From positions 124,001 to 188,000 of the forward strand of contig CAWGMB010000019.1 in the NCBI GenBank assembly GCA_963823515.1: 64,000 bases of DNA, given 5' to 3'. A model generated the notes under the pieces. It was given only the letters and a program-made list of their open reading frames with translations, made no database searches and was not told the DNA's origin. Below, in pieces: positions 1 to 9,548 of this stretch. Both the position numbers and the translations under genes were made by a program. How positions within the stretch are numbered: the stretch's first letter is position 1; every line of letters begins with the position of its first letter. This stretch comes from Miltoncostaea sp963823515. Its GTDB lineage: Bacteria > Actinomycetota > Thermoleophilia > Miltoncostaeales > Miltoncostaeaceae.

Positions 1-240
1 CTGCCCTTCAGCGGCATGGGCGCCCTGCCGTGCCTGGTGGGCGCCACCCTGGTCGCCGCCGCCGTGGTGATCTGGGCGGAGCGCCGGCGCAACCGCCGCC
101 TGGGCCTCACGCGGGCCGGGGCGAGCGCCTCCGCGCCCACCCCCTCGCGTCCCATGAGCCCCCTGACGGCGGCCGGGCTGACGCTGGTCGGCGTCCTCCT
201 GGTCGTCTACGTCATCTTCGTGGCGGCCAACAGCGGCTGA
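1..240 (+). CDS. C-terminal part of a membrane protein (5' truncated by window edge)
   Basis: The reading frame is open from base 1, so the first ATG at 16 need not be the true start and the gene probably begins outside the window. The visible 79 residues hold two hydrophobic segments (about residues 7-24 and 52-73) separated by an arginine-rich, Ala/Ser/Pro-rich stretch that is probably cytoplasmic. The C-terminal segment ends almost at the stop. No family is recognised. It lies 50 bp upstream of clpP on the same strand, but nothing links the two functionally. Confidence 0.5.
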   Translation: MPFSGMGALPCLVGATLVAAAVVIWAERRRNRRLGLTRAGASASAPTPSRPMSPLTAAGLTLVGVLLVVYVIFVAANSG

Positions 241-289
241 CCCTGGACGGTCGAAGGCCGCCCAGCCGACGGCCAGCTAGGCTGGTCCC

Positions 290-871
290 ATGCCAATGAT
301 CCCGATGGTCGTCGAGCAAACGTCGCGTGGCGAGCGTGCGTTCGACATCTACTCGCGCCTGCTCAACGAGCGCATCGTCTTCCTCGGAACACCCGTGGAC
401 GACCAGATCGCCAACCTCATCGTGGCCCAGCTCCTCCACCTGGAGAGCGAGGACCCCGACAAGGACATCTCGATCTACATCAACTCGCCCGGCGGGTCGG
501 TGTACGCGGGGATGGCGATCTACGACACGATGCAGTTCATCAAGCCCGACGTGTCGACCATCTGCGTCGGCATCGCGATGAGCATGGGTGCGCTGCTGCT
601 CGCGGCCGGCGCACCCGGCAAGCGCATGGCGCTGCCGAACGCGAAGGTGATGATCCACCAGCTCTCGGGGGGCTTCAGCGGGCAGTCGAGCGACATCGAG
701 ATCCACGCGCGCGAGGCCCTGAAGATGCGCCGCCAGCTCGACGAGATCATCGCCAAGCACACCGGCCAGCCGATCGAGAAGGTCAGCGCCGACACCGAGC
801 GCGACTACTTCCTGAGCGCCGAGGCCGCCGCCGAGTACGGGATCGTTGACAAGGTGATCACGAGCCACTGA
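290..871 (+). CDS. clpP: ATP-dependent Clp protease proteolytic subunit ClpP
   Basis: This is the serine protease that forms the double-heptamer barrel of Clp proteases and degrades substrates unfolded by ClpX, ClpA or ClpC in the cytoplasm. The 193-residue product is normal family length. The catalytic triad is visible: Ser98 in GIAMSMGA, His123 in MIHQLSGG and Asp172 in TERDYFLSA. The oxyanion strand SPGGSV (residues 66-71) is intact. The start at 290 has no strong ribosome site, and an ATG two codons later is possible. No clpX is adjacent; the next gene faces the other way. Many actinobacteria carry two clpP paralogues, and which one this is cannot be told here. Confidence 0.97.
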   Translation: MPMIPMVVEQTSRGERAFDIYSRLLNERIVFLGTPVDDQIANLIVAQLLHLESEDPDKDISIYINSPGGSVYAGMAIYDTMQFIKPDVSTICVGIAMSMGALLLAAGAPGKRMALPNAKVMIHQLSGGFSGQSSDIEIHAREALKMRRQLDEIIAKHTGQPIEKVSADTERDYFLSAEAAAEYGIVDKVITSH

Positions 872-881
872 GCGCGCGAGC

Positions 882-1724
882 TCAGCCGAGCTGAGTGACC
901 TCCACGACCACCTCCATGAGCTCGGTCTCCGGGCCCACGTAGCTGCCGCGCAGGGGCGGCACGTCTGAGTAGTCGCGGCCGGTCGCCAGGCGGACGTAGT
1001 GCTCGTAGGCGGGCTCGGGATGGGTCGGGTCGAACTCCACCCACCCCACCCCCGGGATGGCCAGCTCGGTCCACGCGTGACTCTCGCCGGGCAGGTCGGC
1101 GCCGGGGCGGTTCAGCCAGCCGCTCACGTAGCGCGCCCCCACCCCCCGGTGGCGGGCGATGGCGATCATCACGTGGGCCATGTCCTGGCAGACGCCCCGG
1201 CCGGCGCGAACGACGTCTTCGATCGGCGTGTCGACCTCGGTGGCCCCGCTCGTGTAGGTGATCGTCCGGTTGACCTCGGCCTCCAGGCTGCTGGCCCAGC
1301 TCAGCGCCGTCCCCCCCTCGTCGAGCGCGAGGGTGTCCGCGAAGGCGACCACCGGGTCGACCCAGCGAACCCGGGACGACGCGGTCAGGAACTCGGCGAA
1401 CTCCTCCCGGTATGCGGGCTCAGCGGTGCGAGCGATGCCCTCGGCGGGCAGAGAGGAGCGGGGCACCGAGGGGCGGGTGACCACGATGGCCTCCGAGTCG
1501 ATCACGAGCCGCTCGTGTTCCTCGACGAGCTGGAACCAGTGGACCGTGTTGCCATAGGCGTCGACGTGGCTGTGGAGCTCGGTGGCCGGTTCGGTGCGCA
1601 CGTGCGACCACTCGATGTCCTGGTGGCGGTCGGCGGTCGGCGAGATGCGGATCTCGTTGACGCTCTCGCCGACCGGGCCGACGTAGCGGATCTCAGTTCT
1701 GTGCTTGGCGTGAAGCCTGGGCAT
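882..1724 (-). CDS. Transglutaminase-like (papain-fold) domain protein
   Basis: The protein has an N-terminal beta-rich transglutaminase_N region (about residues 8-90) followed by a transglutaminase core. The Cys-His-Asp triad is present: Cys in RGVCQDMAH, His in ESHAWTEL, and Asp in EFDPTHP. In this family the fold acts as a cysteine peptidase or amidase rather than a true cross-linker. Its 5' end overlaps the 3' end of the alpha-E gene, so translation is probably coupled, and with the upstream ATP-grasp gene it forms a three-gene leftward operon. I chose ATG 1724; a GTG at 1742 in frame is an alternative. Proteins of this cluster type are predicted to build or cut peptide tags, but the substrate is unknown. 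Confidence 0.9.
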   Translation of the reverse strand: MPRLHAKHRTEIRYVGPVGESVNEIRISPTADRHQDIEWSHVRTEPATELHSHVDAYGNTVHWFQLVEEHERLVIDSEAIVVTRPSVPRSSLPAEGIARTAEPAYREEFAEFLTASSRVRWVDPVVAFADTLALDEGGTALSWASSLEAEVNRTITYTSGATEVDTPIEDVVRAGRGVCQDMAHVMIAIARHRGVGARYVSGWLNRPGADLPGESHAWTELAIPGVGWVEFDPTHPEPAYEHYVRLATGRDYSDVPPLRGSYVGPETELMEVVVEVTQLG

Positions 1725-2706
1725 GCTGTCCGATCGGTACACGTTCGTAGGCGGCGAGAAAGCACGACTCGCCGAGGGCGTCGTCCAGGGATTCCAGCCG
1801 GAGTAGCAGGAGCTCGACGAGGTCGCCGATCTCGGACCCGCCCCACGGCAGCCGGGCGGCCCCCTCGATCATGTCGCGGGCGGCGCGGGCGAGCACCAGC
1901 GGGGCGGGGTTCGGGGCCATCGCATCGGTGGCGACCAGATCGACGATCGCCCCCTCCACCTCGCCGAGACAGAAGGCGACCGACCGCGGATAGCGGGCGT
2001 CCAGCAGCAGGAAGCGCGTGATCGCCTCCGGCAGCAGCGCCGAGGCATCGACCTGGAGGTAGGCCTCATGCGTCGAGGCGTCCCCCAGCAGTGCGCGCCA
2101 ACCGTGGAGATCGAGGGCCCCGTCGTCGGCGGCGTTCGCCCGCACCTGGGCGTCGTGGCTCACGTGCACGAGGCGCGCCGAGGCCTCGGCGCGCTCGAGG
2201 TACCGCCCCAGGCGCATGAACTGCCAGCCCTCGTCGCGCCGCATGCTCTGCGCGACCAGGCCGAGGATCAGGTACGCGGAACGGCGGACCCCCTGGCAGA
2301 AGGGATAGACGCCATCGCGGGTGACGCGCTCGGGGGGCCATTCGAGCAGCTCGAGCCACGCGTCGTTGATGCCCTCCCACACCTCGGTCGGCAGGCGATC
2401 GCGCACGCTGCGCGCGTTCTCCCGGGCGCGATTGAGGCATGACACCACGCTGTCGGGATTGCCGCGCTCAAGTGTGAGGAACCATGAGACGCTGCGCTCG
2501 TCGGCGCGCAGGTGCTTCTCGAAGAACTCCTCCGCCTCCCCCGCGATCTCGATCAGAGGGGCCCACACCAAGCGCTCCACGGTGTCGTCCGACGAGTCTC
2601 CCTCCAAGGCCGCGGCGTGCCCGACCTCGAGCAGCCTGGCGACGCTCTCGGCGCGCTCGAGCTCGCGGGCAGTGGAGTAGAGCGTCTGGGCCACCCGGGC
2701 GAGCAT
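1693..2706 (-). CDS. Alpha-E domain protein (DUF403)
   Basis: The ATG at 2706 overlaps the TGA of the upstream ATP-grasp gene (TGATG), giving a 337-residue product of normal alpha-E length. The N-terminus reads MLARVAQTLYSTARELERAE, which matches the family signature with its Arg/Glu-rich helix. The rest is predicted helical, with a second family-like stretch around GRYLERAEASARL. Alpha-E proteins of unknown biochemistry are repeatedly encoded between circularly permuted ATP-grasp and transglutaminase genes, exactly as here. A longer frame reads through from upstream, but the region before 2706 in that frame is out-of-frame ATP-grasp sequence. Confidence 0.88.
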   Translation of the reverse strand: MLARVAQTLYSTARELERAESVARLLEVGHAAALEGDSSDDTVERLVWAPLIEIAGEAEEFFEKHLRADERSVSWFLTLERGNPDSVVSCLNRARENARSVRDRLPTEVWEGINDAWLELLEWPPERVTRDGVYPFCQGVRRSAYLILGLVAQSMRRDEGWQFMRLGRYLERAEASARLVHVSHDAQVRANAADDGALDLHGWRALLGDASTHEAYLQVDASALLPEAITRFLLLDARYPRSVAFCLGEVEGAIVDLVATDAMAPNPAPLVLARAARDMIEGAARLPWGGSEIGDLVELLLLRLESLDDALGESCFLAAYERVPIGQHAQASRQAQN

Positions 2707-4131
2707 CAGGCCGAAAGCACCCAGGTGTCCTTGCTCCCCCCGCCCTGCGAGGAGTTGACCACCAGCGAGCCCTCGCGCAGCGCGACCCGCGTCAGGCCAC
2801 CGGGAACCACGACCGGCTTCTCCCCGAAGACGATGAAGGGCCGCAGGTCGACGTGGCGGCCCCGGAAGTGCTCGCCGACGAGGGTGGGCGACCGCGACAG
2901 GCGGATCGTCTCCTGAGCGATGTAGCCGCGCGGGTTGGCCTCGAACCCGCTGCGCGAACGCCGTGCGTTCGCCCGGGGTCGCGTGGGGCCCGATCAGCAT
3001 CCCGTACCCGCCCGCGCCGTCCACCGCCTTCACCACCAGGCGGTCCAGGTTGTCGAGGACATGGCGGCGCTGCTCGTCGCTCTCGAGCAGGTAGGTCGGA
3101 ACCTGCTCGAGTTGAGGCTCCTCGCTCAGGAAGTACCGGATCAGATCGGGCACGTAGGCGTAGACGGCCTTGTCGTCGGCCACGCCGGTACCGACCGCGT
3201 TGCAGACCGCCACCCGCCCGTCGCGGTAGGCCTGCATCAGGCCGGCTACCCCGAGCAGCGAATCGGGCCGCAGCGTGACCGGGTCGAGGAAGCCATCGTC
3301 GATCCGGCGGTAGATCACGTCGACGCGCTCCCGGCCGGCGGTGGTGCGCACGTAGACCCGCCGGCCGCGCACCGTCAGGTCGCGCCCCTCCACCAGCGGA
3401 ACCCCCATCTGCTGGGCCAGGAAGGCATGCTCGTAGTAGGCGGCGTTAGCCGGTCCCGGGGTCAGGACGACCACCGACGGCGAACCGGCCCGCTCGGGAG
3501 CGGCGGCCATCAGGGCCGATAGCAACTGATAGGGCGCGTGGCCCACCGGCTCGACCCGGTGTTCGGCGAAGGCCTCGGGGAAGGCACGGCGCATGAAGGA
3601 GCGGTTCTGGATCAGATACGAAAGACCGGAAGGGCAGCGCAGGTTGTCCTCGAGAACCCTCCAGATGCCCTGGTCGTCGCGGATCAGGTCGATCCCTGCC
3701 ACGTGGACGAAGCGGCCGAGGGTGGGCTCGATGCCCACCATCCCGCGCACGTAGCCCTCGCAGGAGCGCAGGAGCGAGTTGGGTATCACCCCATCCGCGA
3801 CCGCCCGCTGGTCGCCGTAGACGTCCGCGATGAACCGATCGAGCGCCCGCACCCGCTGGGCCAGCCCCAGCTCGAGAGCAGCCCACTCCTCCGCTCCGAT
3901 GAGGCGCGGCAGCAGATCGAAGGGGAAGGGCTGCTCGCGCCCACCGTGAGCAAAGGTGATCCCCTGCGAGAGGTAGGCGCGGTCGATCAACGCCCCGCGC
4001 GAGGCGAAGGTGGCAGTGCCCAGCTCGCTCAGCCGCGAGAAGAGACGCTCATACGTTGGGCGAGGGCGCTCCGGAGCCTCGAACATCTCGTCGAAGAAGC
4101 CGTCGGTCGTATAGTCGGTGAACAACGGCAC
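2706..4131 (-). CDS. Circularly permuted ATP-grasp protein, frameshifted near 2944
   Basis: The first about 395 residues from GTG 4131 match circularly permuted ATP-grasp (DUF404/DUF407) proteins: RPTYERL near the start, EDNLRCPSGLSY, VDVIYRRIDD and VKAVDGAGGYGM. Near 2944-2945 the frame breaks. Shifting by one base restores GYIAQETIRLS, LRPFIVFGEK, PGGLTRVAL and NSSQGGGSKDTWVL, ending in TGA at 2706. The span is 1426 nt, three times 475 plus one, so a single inserted base in the CGAACCC run explains everything. Either this is a sequencing error or a recent knockout. The family is thought to ligate amino acids or peptides using ATP. It is the first gene of the operon with alpha-E and transglutaminase. 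Confidence 0.85.
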
Positions 4132-4226
4132 AACGGCGCCCTCTCGAACATCTCCGGGACGTGGACGGTATCAGCGGGAGATCTCTCGGCGGTTGGCCCG
4201 TGGGCCAAGTCAGACGCCGCGTGCTG

Positions 4227-5408
4227 TTACGTGGGGAAGGTGCGGTACAGCCAGACCGACAGCGCCAGGATGGCCGCGGCGGCGATGCCCACGGTCGCCG
4301 CGAAGGGCAGGACCGCGCTCGCCAGGGCGCCCAGCAGCGGGCCGAGCACATAACCGAGCGAGAACACGACGGTGAGGCTCGCGGAGCTCAGGCCGTAGCG
4401 GCCCGTCATCCCCGCGTCGTCGACCGCCTCCACCATCAGGGCGCCGCTCGGGGCGCCCAGGGCCGCCATCCCGGCGCCAACCACCGCGAACGCGATCGCG
4501 ACCGTCACGGCGGGTCCGATGGCGAGGAAGGGCAGCCCGGCGGCGATGAGCGCGCCGCCAACGAGGAGCGGGAGGCGACGGCCCCGCCGGTCCGACCAGC
4601 GGCCCGCCAGCGGGACCACGACGAAGTAGACGAGCAGGCCGGCCCCGAACACCAGGCCGATCTCCAGCGACGAGAGGCCGAGCCGCCGGTCGAGGTCGAG
4701 CGGCAGGAGTGGCTCGACGAGCGCGAGCACCGCCGCCAACCCGCCCAGCGAGCCGAAGGCGATCCGGGCCCTCGGCTCGGCCGCGAGGCGCCGCAGCGCC
4801 GGCCACAGCGGGGAGCGGTCGGCGGGGCCCGAGCGCGTCTCCGGGATCAGGAACACGGGGATCATGGCGAGCGCGGGCAGGACCGCCGCGAGCGCGAAGG
4901 TCGCGTCGGTCCCGACGGCATCGATCAGCGCGCCGCCGACGACCGGGCCGAGCAGCCCGAGCGCACCGCCCGCGGTCTCGGCAAGGCCGATCCGGAACCC
5001 GAGCTCGTCCGATGGGTAGATGTCGGAGATGGCGGCGATCCCGGCCGTCCAGACCAGGCCCGCCGCCAGCCCCTGCATCAGGCGAGCCAGCGCCAGAAGC
5101 TCCGTTCCGTTGGCCAGGGAGAAGGCGAGCGTCGCGACCGCGAGCATCGCTGCGGCGAGCATCATCACCGGACGCCGGCCGAGACGTTCGACCAGGCCGG
5201 CCGCGACGAGGGCCGAGCCGAGCTGGCCCAGGGGGAACGCCGCGAAGATCAGCGCCGCGACGGACGCCGAGAAGCCGAACCGGTCGGCGAACTCGGGAAG
5301 GGCCGGCACGACCATCGTGAACAGCACCGTGTCGATGCCGATCAGCCCGGTGGCGGTCCAGAAGACGAGCCTGCGGCGCGGATGTGGGGAGGGCGCCGTC
5401 GTCTCCAC
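4227..5408 (-). CDS. MFS transporter (DHA1-like drug/metabolite efflux)
   Basis: This 393-residue integral membrane protein has about twelve hydrophobic segments. The MFS motif A lies between TM2 and TM3 (GLVERLGRRPVMM), with a repeat in the second half (GRWSDRRGRRLPLL). The short polar N-terminus fits a cytoplasmic start. The 12-TM layout without a large central loop suggests proton-driven export of small molecules; the substrate cannot be inferred. It is followed (95 bp) by the ATP-grasp cluster on the same strand and preceded by the hairpin downstream of groEL, so it probably has its own promoter in 5409-5530. Confidence 0.88.
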   Translation of the reverse strand: METTAPSPHPRRRLVFWTATGLIGIDTVLFTMVVPALPEFADRFGFSASVAALIFAAFPLGQLGSALVAAGLVERLGRRPVMMLAAAMLAVATLAFSLANGTELLALARLMQGLAAGLVWTAGIAAISDIYPSDELGFRIGLAETAGGALGLLGPVVGGALIDAVGTDATFALAAVLPALAMIPVFLIPETRSGPADRSPLWPALRRLAAEPRARIAFGSLGGLAAVLALVEPLLPLDLDRRLGLSSLEIGLVFGAGLLVYFVVVPLAGRWSDRRGRRLPLLVGGALIAAGLPFLAIGPAVTVAIAFAVVGAGMAALGAPSGALMVEAVDDAGMTGRYGLSSASLTVVFSLGYVLGPLLGALASAVLPFAATVGIAAAAILALSVWLYRTFPT

Positions 5409-5534
5409 CTCCCGGGCGCCGTCGGCGCGCGCCCCTCCGACCTGCGAACGTCGACCGCCCAGTCAATCTAGCGCCCCGCTGGGACGAGGGGGCCCGCGAA
5501 CGCCCGGGCCGACCACCGGTGGGGCGTTCAACGA

Positions 5535-5560
5535 CGAGGGGCCCCGATCGGGGCCCCTCG
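5535..5560 (-). terminator. Perfect 26-bp palindrome downstream of groEL
   Basis: A perfect inverted repeat, CGAGGGGCCCCG / CGGGGCCCCTCG around a central AT, lies about 100 bp beyond the groEL stop and before the MFS gene. It has no T-run, as is common for terminator hairpins in high-GC actinobacteria. It probably ends the groESL transcript. Confidence 0.5.
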
Positions 5561-5657
5561 CGGTTCACGGTCCTCCGGGCTGTGCCGTCGGACCCGGCGG
5601 AACTCCCGGGCGACCGGGGGCCGGCAGGGCCCCCGATCGCGCACGGGACCGAACGTG

Positions 5658-7304
<1,647 letters not shown>

Positions 7305-7306
7305 GC

Positions 7307-7591
7307 TCAGACCGCCTTCGCGAGGATGTCGGACTCGCGGAGGATGAGGAGATCCTCCCCGTCTACCTTGACCTCGGTGCCGCCGTACTTGGAGTAGATG
7401 ACCTCGTCACCCTCCGCGACCTGCGGCGGCACGCGCTTTCCGTCCTCGTAGCGGCCCGCACCGACGGCCAGGACCCGGCCCCGCTGGGGCTTCTCGGTGG
7501 CGGTGTCGGGAAGCACGATCCCGCTGGCGGTGGTCTGCTCCGCCTCGATGGACTGGACGACGACGCGGTCGCCCAAGGGCTGCAAGTTCAT
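7307..7591 (-). CDS. groES: 10 kDa co-chaperonin GroES
   Basis: This is the lid of the GroEL cage. The protein has 94 residues when started at ATG 7591 (MNLQPLGDRVVVQ), which is preceded by a GGAGAA ribosome site at the right distance. Upstream in-frame ATG and GTG codons at 7603 and 7609 fall inside the operator and would add six residues not typical of the family. The mobile loop region (EQTTASGIVLPDTA) and the roof segment (VIYSKYGG) are present. groEL follows 2 bp downstream in the same operon. Confidence 0.97.
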   Translation of the reverse strand: MNLQPLGDRVVVQSIEAEQTTASGIVLPDTATEKPQRGRVLAVGAGRYEDGKRVPPQVAEGDEVIYSKYGGTEVKVDGEDLLILRESDILAKAV

Positions 7592-7602
7592 GCACTTCTC
7601 CA

Positions 7603-7629
7603 TTGGCACTCGTTGACTGTGAGTGCCAA
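7603..7629 (-). promoter_or_regulatory. CIRCE operator (HrcA binding site) of groESL
   Basis: The site is TTGGCACTC-N9-GAGTGCCAA, a perfect 9-bp inverted repeat with the 9-bp spacer of CIRCE (consensus TTAGCACTC-N9-GAGTGCTAA). It sits 12 bp upstream of the groES start, overlapping the expected transcription start, so bound HrcA would block transcription until heat shock. Confidence 0.95.
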
Positions 7630-7630
7630 C

Positions 7631-7659
7631 AGGGTAAGACCCCCGCCCGCGCGAATCAA
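7631..7659 (-). promoter_or_regulatory. Sigma-70-type promoter of groESL
   Basis: On the minus strand TTGATT (7654-7659) and TACCCT (7631-7636) are separated by exactly 17 bp. Transcription would begin near 7624, inside the CIRCE element, which is the classic arrangement for HrcA repression. Confidence 0.7.
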
Positions 7660-7698
7660 CCCACCGCGCCCCTGCGGGTGCGGCTCTTCACCGGGTCG

Positions 7699-8061
7699 CT
7701 ACTTCAGCGAGGGGAACTCGATGATCTCGCTGAAGTGGATGACCGAGACGGAGTCGTCGAGGGCGACCTCGCGCGAGTAGATGTGCGAGAGGAAGTGCAG
7801 AGTGTCCTCGACGAGGCGGAACTCGGGGTTGTCGCGCTCGATCTCGCGCTGGGTCAGCTCGCGCACGGGCTTGACCTGCACGTCGTCGATGATCGCGGTG
7901 AAGATCTTCTGGCGCGGCCCGTGCCGGTGACCGATCGTCACCCAGACGAGCTGCCCCTTGCGGTACTTGTGGGACTTGTCCCCGAGGCGGATCGTGGCGG
8001 TCTTGCGGCCCTTGCGAAGCTGGTCGATGAACAGTGGTGAATAGAAGTTCAGGGCGTACAC
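7699..8061 (-). CDS. ASCH domain protein
   Basis: The product is 120 residues from GTG 8061, which has GAGGA 7-8 bases upstream. A longer frame starting at 8136 adds only an arginine-rich stretch overlapping the end of the Nudix gene and is unlikely. The core GRKTATIRLGDKSHKYRKGQ followed by a VWVTIG strand fits the ASCH fold, a PUA-related beta barrel proposed to bind RNA in coactivator or translation contexts. The C-terminal half is a conserved-looking acidic/hydrophobic extension. It lies 37 bp downstream of the Nudix gene on the same strand, so the two are probably co-transcribed. The molecular role is unknown. Confidence 0.75.
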   Translation of the reverse strand: MYALNFYSPLFIDQLRKGRKTATIRLGDKSHKYRKGQLVWVTIGHRHGPRQKIFTAIIDDVQVKPVRELTQREIERDNPEFRLVEDTLHFLSHIYSREVALDDSVSVIHFSEIIEFPSLK

Positions 8062-8098
8062 GGGCGTCCTCGCGAGCGGGTGGGTAGGTGGACTCCGG

Positions 8099-8572
8099 TC
8101 ATCCCGTCGTCGGGGACGCCTTCGCCTCCGCGCCACCGTAACCTGCCGCCCGCACCCAGGCGAGGGCTTCTGACATGACCCGCTTCTCGCCGGGGTAGTT
8201 GAGGGCCTCGGTGGCGCGCGCGATCGGGACCAGGCGCACCCCGTCCACCTCGGAGTCGTGATGGGCGATCGAGCCGGCCCGGTACTCGAGCAGGAAGAAG
8301 TGGACGCTCTTGGCCACGCGCGCGTTCTTCATGCGCGACCAGAAGACGTACGAGATCTGCTCGAGTGGAGCCACCAGACGCCCGGCGAGCCCGGTCTCCT
8401 CGCGCGTCTCGCGCAGGGCGGCCTGCTCGGGCGACTCCCCCGGCTCGATGTGCCCCTTGGGCAGCGCGAACACCGTGCCCCCGCGAACGCGGATCAGCGA
8501 CACCAGCAACTCCGGACCGTGCCGCACGAGCATCACGCCACCGGCCGACCGCTCGTGGACGACCCGCGTCAT
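8099..8572 (-). CDS. Nudix hydrolase
   Basis: The Nudix box is intact: GHIEPGESPEQAAL then RETREETGL, matching GX5EX7REUXEEXGU with the metal-binding glutamates. The start ATG 8572 begins MTRVVHERSAGGVMLV, the usual first strand; an upstream start at 8602 would add ten unlikely residues. Nudix enzymes cleave nucleoside diphosphates linked to another moiety. The short form with a PKGHIEPGE core resembles diadenosine-polyphosphate or general housecleaning members, but the substrate is not determinable. The ASCH gene follows on the same strand. Confidence 0.9.
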   Translation of the reverse strand: MTRVVHERSAGGVMLVRHGPELLVSLIRVRGGTVFALPKGHIEPGESPEQAALRETREETGLAGRLVAPLEQISYVFWSRMKNARVAKSVHFFLLEYRAGSIAHHDSEVDGVRLVPIARATEALNYPGEKRVMSEALAWVRAAGYGGAEAKASPTTG

Positions 8573-8623
8573 GCGCCCGGGACCGGCGGGCCGATCGAGC
8601 AAGCGCCCTCCATGGCGCTGCGC

Positions 8624-8655
8624 GGCGCCGGCCGGCGCCGCCGGCCGGCGCCGCC
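8624..8655 (-). terminator. Very GC-rich palindromic hairpins after the repeat-protein gene
   Basis: GGCGCCGGCCGGCGCC (8624-8639) is self-complementary and is followed by a partial copy, GGCCGGCGCC (8643-8652). This lies 20-50 bp past the stop of the repeat protein and before the Nudix gene. It fits a T-less terminator; a chance GC-rich palindrome is also possible. Confidence 0.35.
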
Positions 8656-8675
8656 GGAGGTGATCGGACCCGTGT

Positions 8676-9428
8676 CTACTTGCCGCCGAAGAGTCGCTTG
8701 AGGAAGCCCATCAGGCCTCCGCCCGACGACGCCTCCTCGGACCCGCCCGGCACCGCGACCGGCTCGGCGGACGCCGAGGAGCCGTTGCCGGCACCGGAGG
8801 CCGGAGCAGACGCCGCCCCGTCGCCGACCCACTTGTCCAGGGCCTCCCAGCCGGTCTTGCCGGAGGCGGCGGCCGCGGACGCGGCCCCCTCTGCTGCACC
8901 ACCGCCCTTACCGACCCACTTGTCGAGCGCCTCCCAGCCGGTCTTGCCGGAGGCGGCGGCCGCGGACGCGGCCCCCTCTGCTGCACCACCGCCCTTACCG
9001 ACCCACTTGTCGAGCGCCTCCCAGCCGGTCTTGCCGGAGGCGGCGGCCGCGGACGCGGCCCCCTCTGCTGCACCACCGCCCTTACCGACCCACTTGTCGA
9101 GCGCCTCCCAGCCGGTCTTGCCGGAGGCGGCGGCCGCGGACGCGGCCCCCTCTGCTGCACCACCGCCCTTACCGACCCACTTGTCGAGCGCCTCCCAGCC
9201 GGTCTTGCCGGAGGCGGCGGCCGCGGACGCGGCCCCCTCTGCTGCACCACCGCCCTTACCGACCCACTTGTCGAGCGCCTCCCAGCCGGTCTTCTGTCCG
9301 GAGGGAGCGGCGTCGGCGGCTGCGGGGGAACTCGAGCCGGAACCGCCCACCCACTTGTCGAGCGCCTCCCAGCCGGTCGTCTGAGCGCCTCCAGCGATCG
9401 GGGGCAGGAAACGACGAGGACGGGTCAT
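8676..9428 (-). CDS. Repetitive protein with seven TGWEALDKWVG motifs, function unknown
   Basis: The 250-residue product begins at ATG 9428 with a strong GGAGG six bases upstream, so it is very likely translated. There is no signal peptide or clear membrane segment. A basic N-terminus (MTRPRRF) leads into seven copies of TGWEALDKWVG. The middle five are identical 29-residue units in which the motif is followed by a Gly/Ala/Ser linker (KGGGAAEG then AASAAAASG). The first and last motifs have different low-complexity linkers. The tail is Ser/Glu/Gly-rich and ends in an amphipathic basic segment, LMGFLKRLFGGK. Each motif could form a short amphipathic helix with two tryptophans, which suggests a multivalent binding or scaffold protein. 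No family is recognised. It is monocistronic by position: 120 bp from rsgA upstream and a hairpin-rich spacer downstream. Confidence 0.8.
   Translation of the reverse strand: MTRPRRFLPPIAGGAQTTGWEALDKWVGGSGSSSPAAADAAPSGQKTGWEALDKWVGKGGGAAEGAASAAAASGKTGWEALDKWVGKGGGAAEGAASAAAASGKTGWEALDKWVGKGGGAAEGAASAAAASGKTGWEALDKWVGKGGGAAEGAASAAAASGKTGWEALDKWVGKGGGAAEGAASAAAASGKTGWEALDKWVGDGAASAPASGAGNGSSASAEPVAVPGGSEEASSGGGLMGFLKRLFGGK
8859..9293 (-). repeat. Five perfect 87-bp tandem repeats inside the WEALDKWV protein gene
   Basis: Five direct repeats of 87 bp (29 codons) lie head to tail with no base differences that I can see. Flanking motif copies differ at several bases, including synonymous ones. 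Perfect identity, including third codon positions, points to recent expansion by slippage or unequal recombination. Array collapse or expansion during assembly is possible, so the copy number may differ in the living cell. Confidence 0.92.
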
Positions 9429-9548
9429 GAATCCTCCAGCGGGGTTCGGTCACGGGAGCATGGCGCGGGTGTTCGTGCCGTGCCGCACAAACTTACGGCC
9501 CGGGGGGAGGCCGGGTCAAGGCGCGGATCGCACCTGGATCGGGGAAGC

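Noticed and set aside
2935..3522. Rightward 195-codon frame inside the ATP-grasp gene
   Set aside because: Antisense of a well-conserved gene; no domain or ribosome site.
5535..5560. Operator for the MFS gene
   Set aside because: More likely the groESL terminator because of its position just after the groEL 3' end; not excluded.
8859..9293. Possible CRISPR array
   Set aside because: The 87-bp units abut without unique spacers, and the repeats encode an uninterrupted protein.
8365..9384. Rightward frame with repeated HLSSASQPVLPEA units
   Set aside because: It is the antisense of the repeat array. The opposite frame has the ribosome site and a more protein-like motif.
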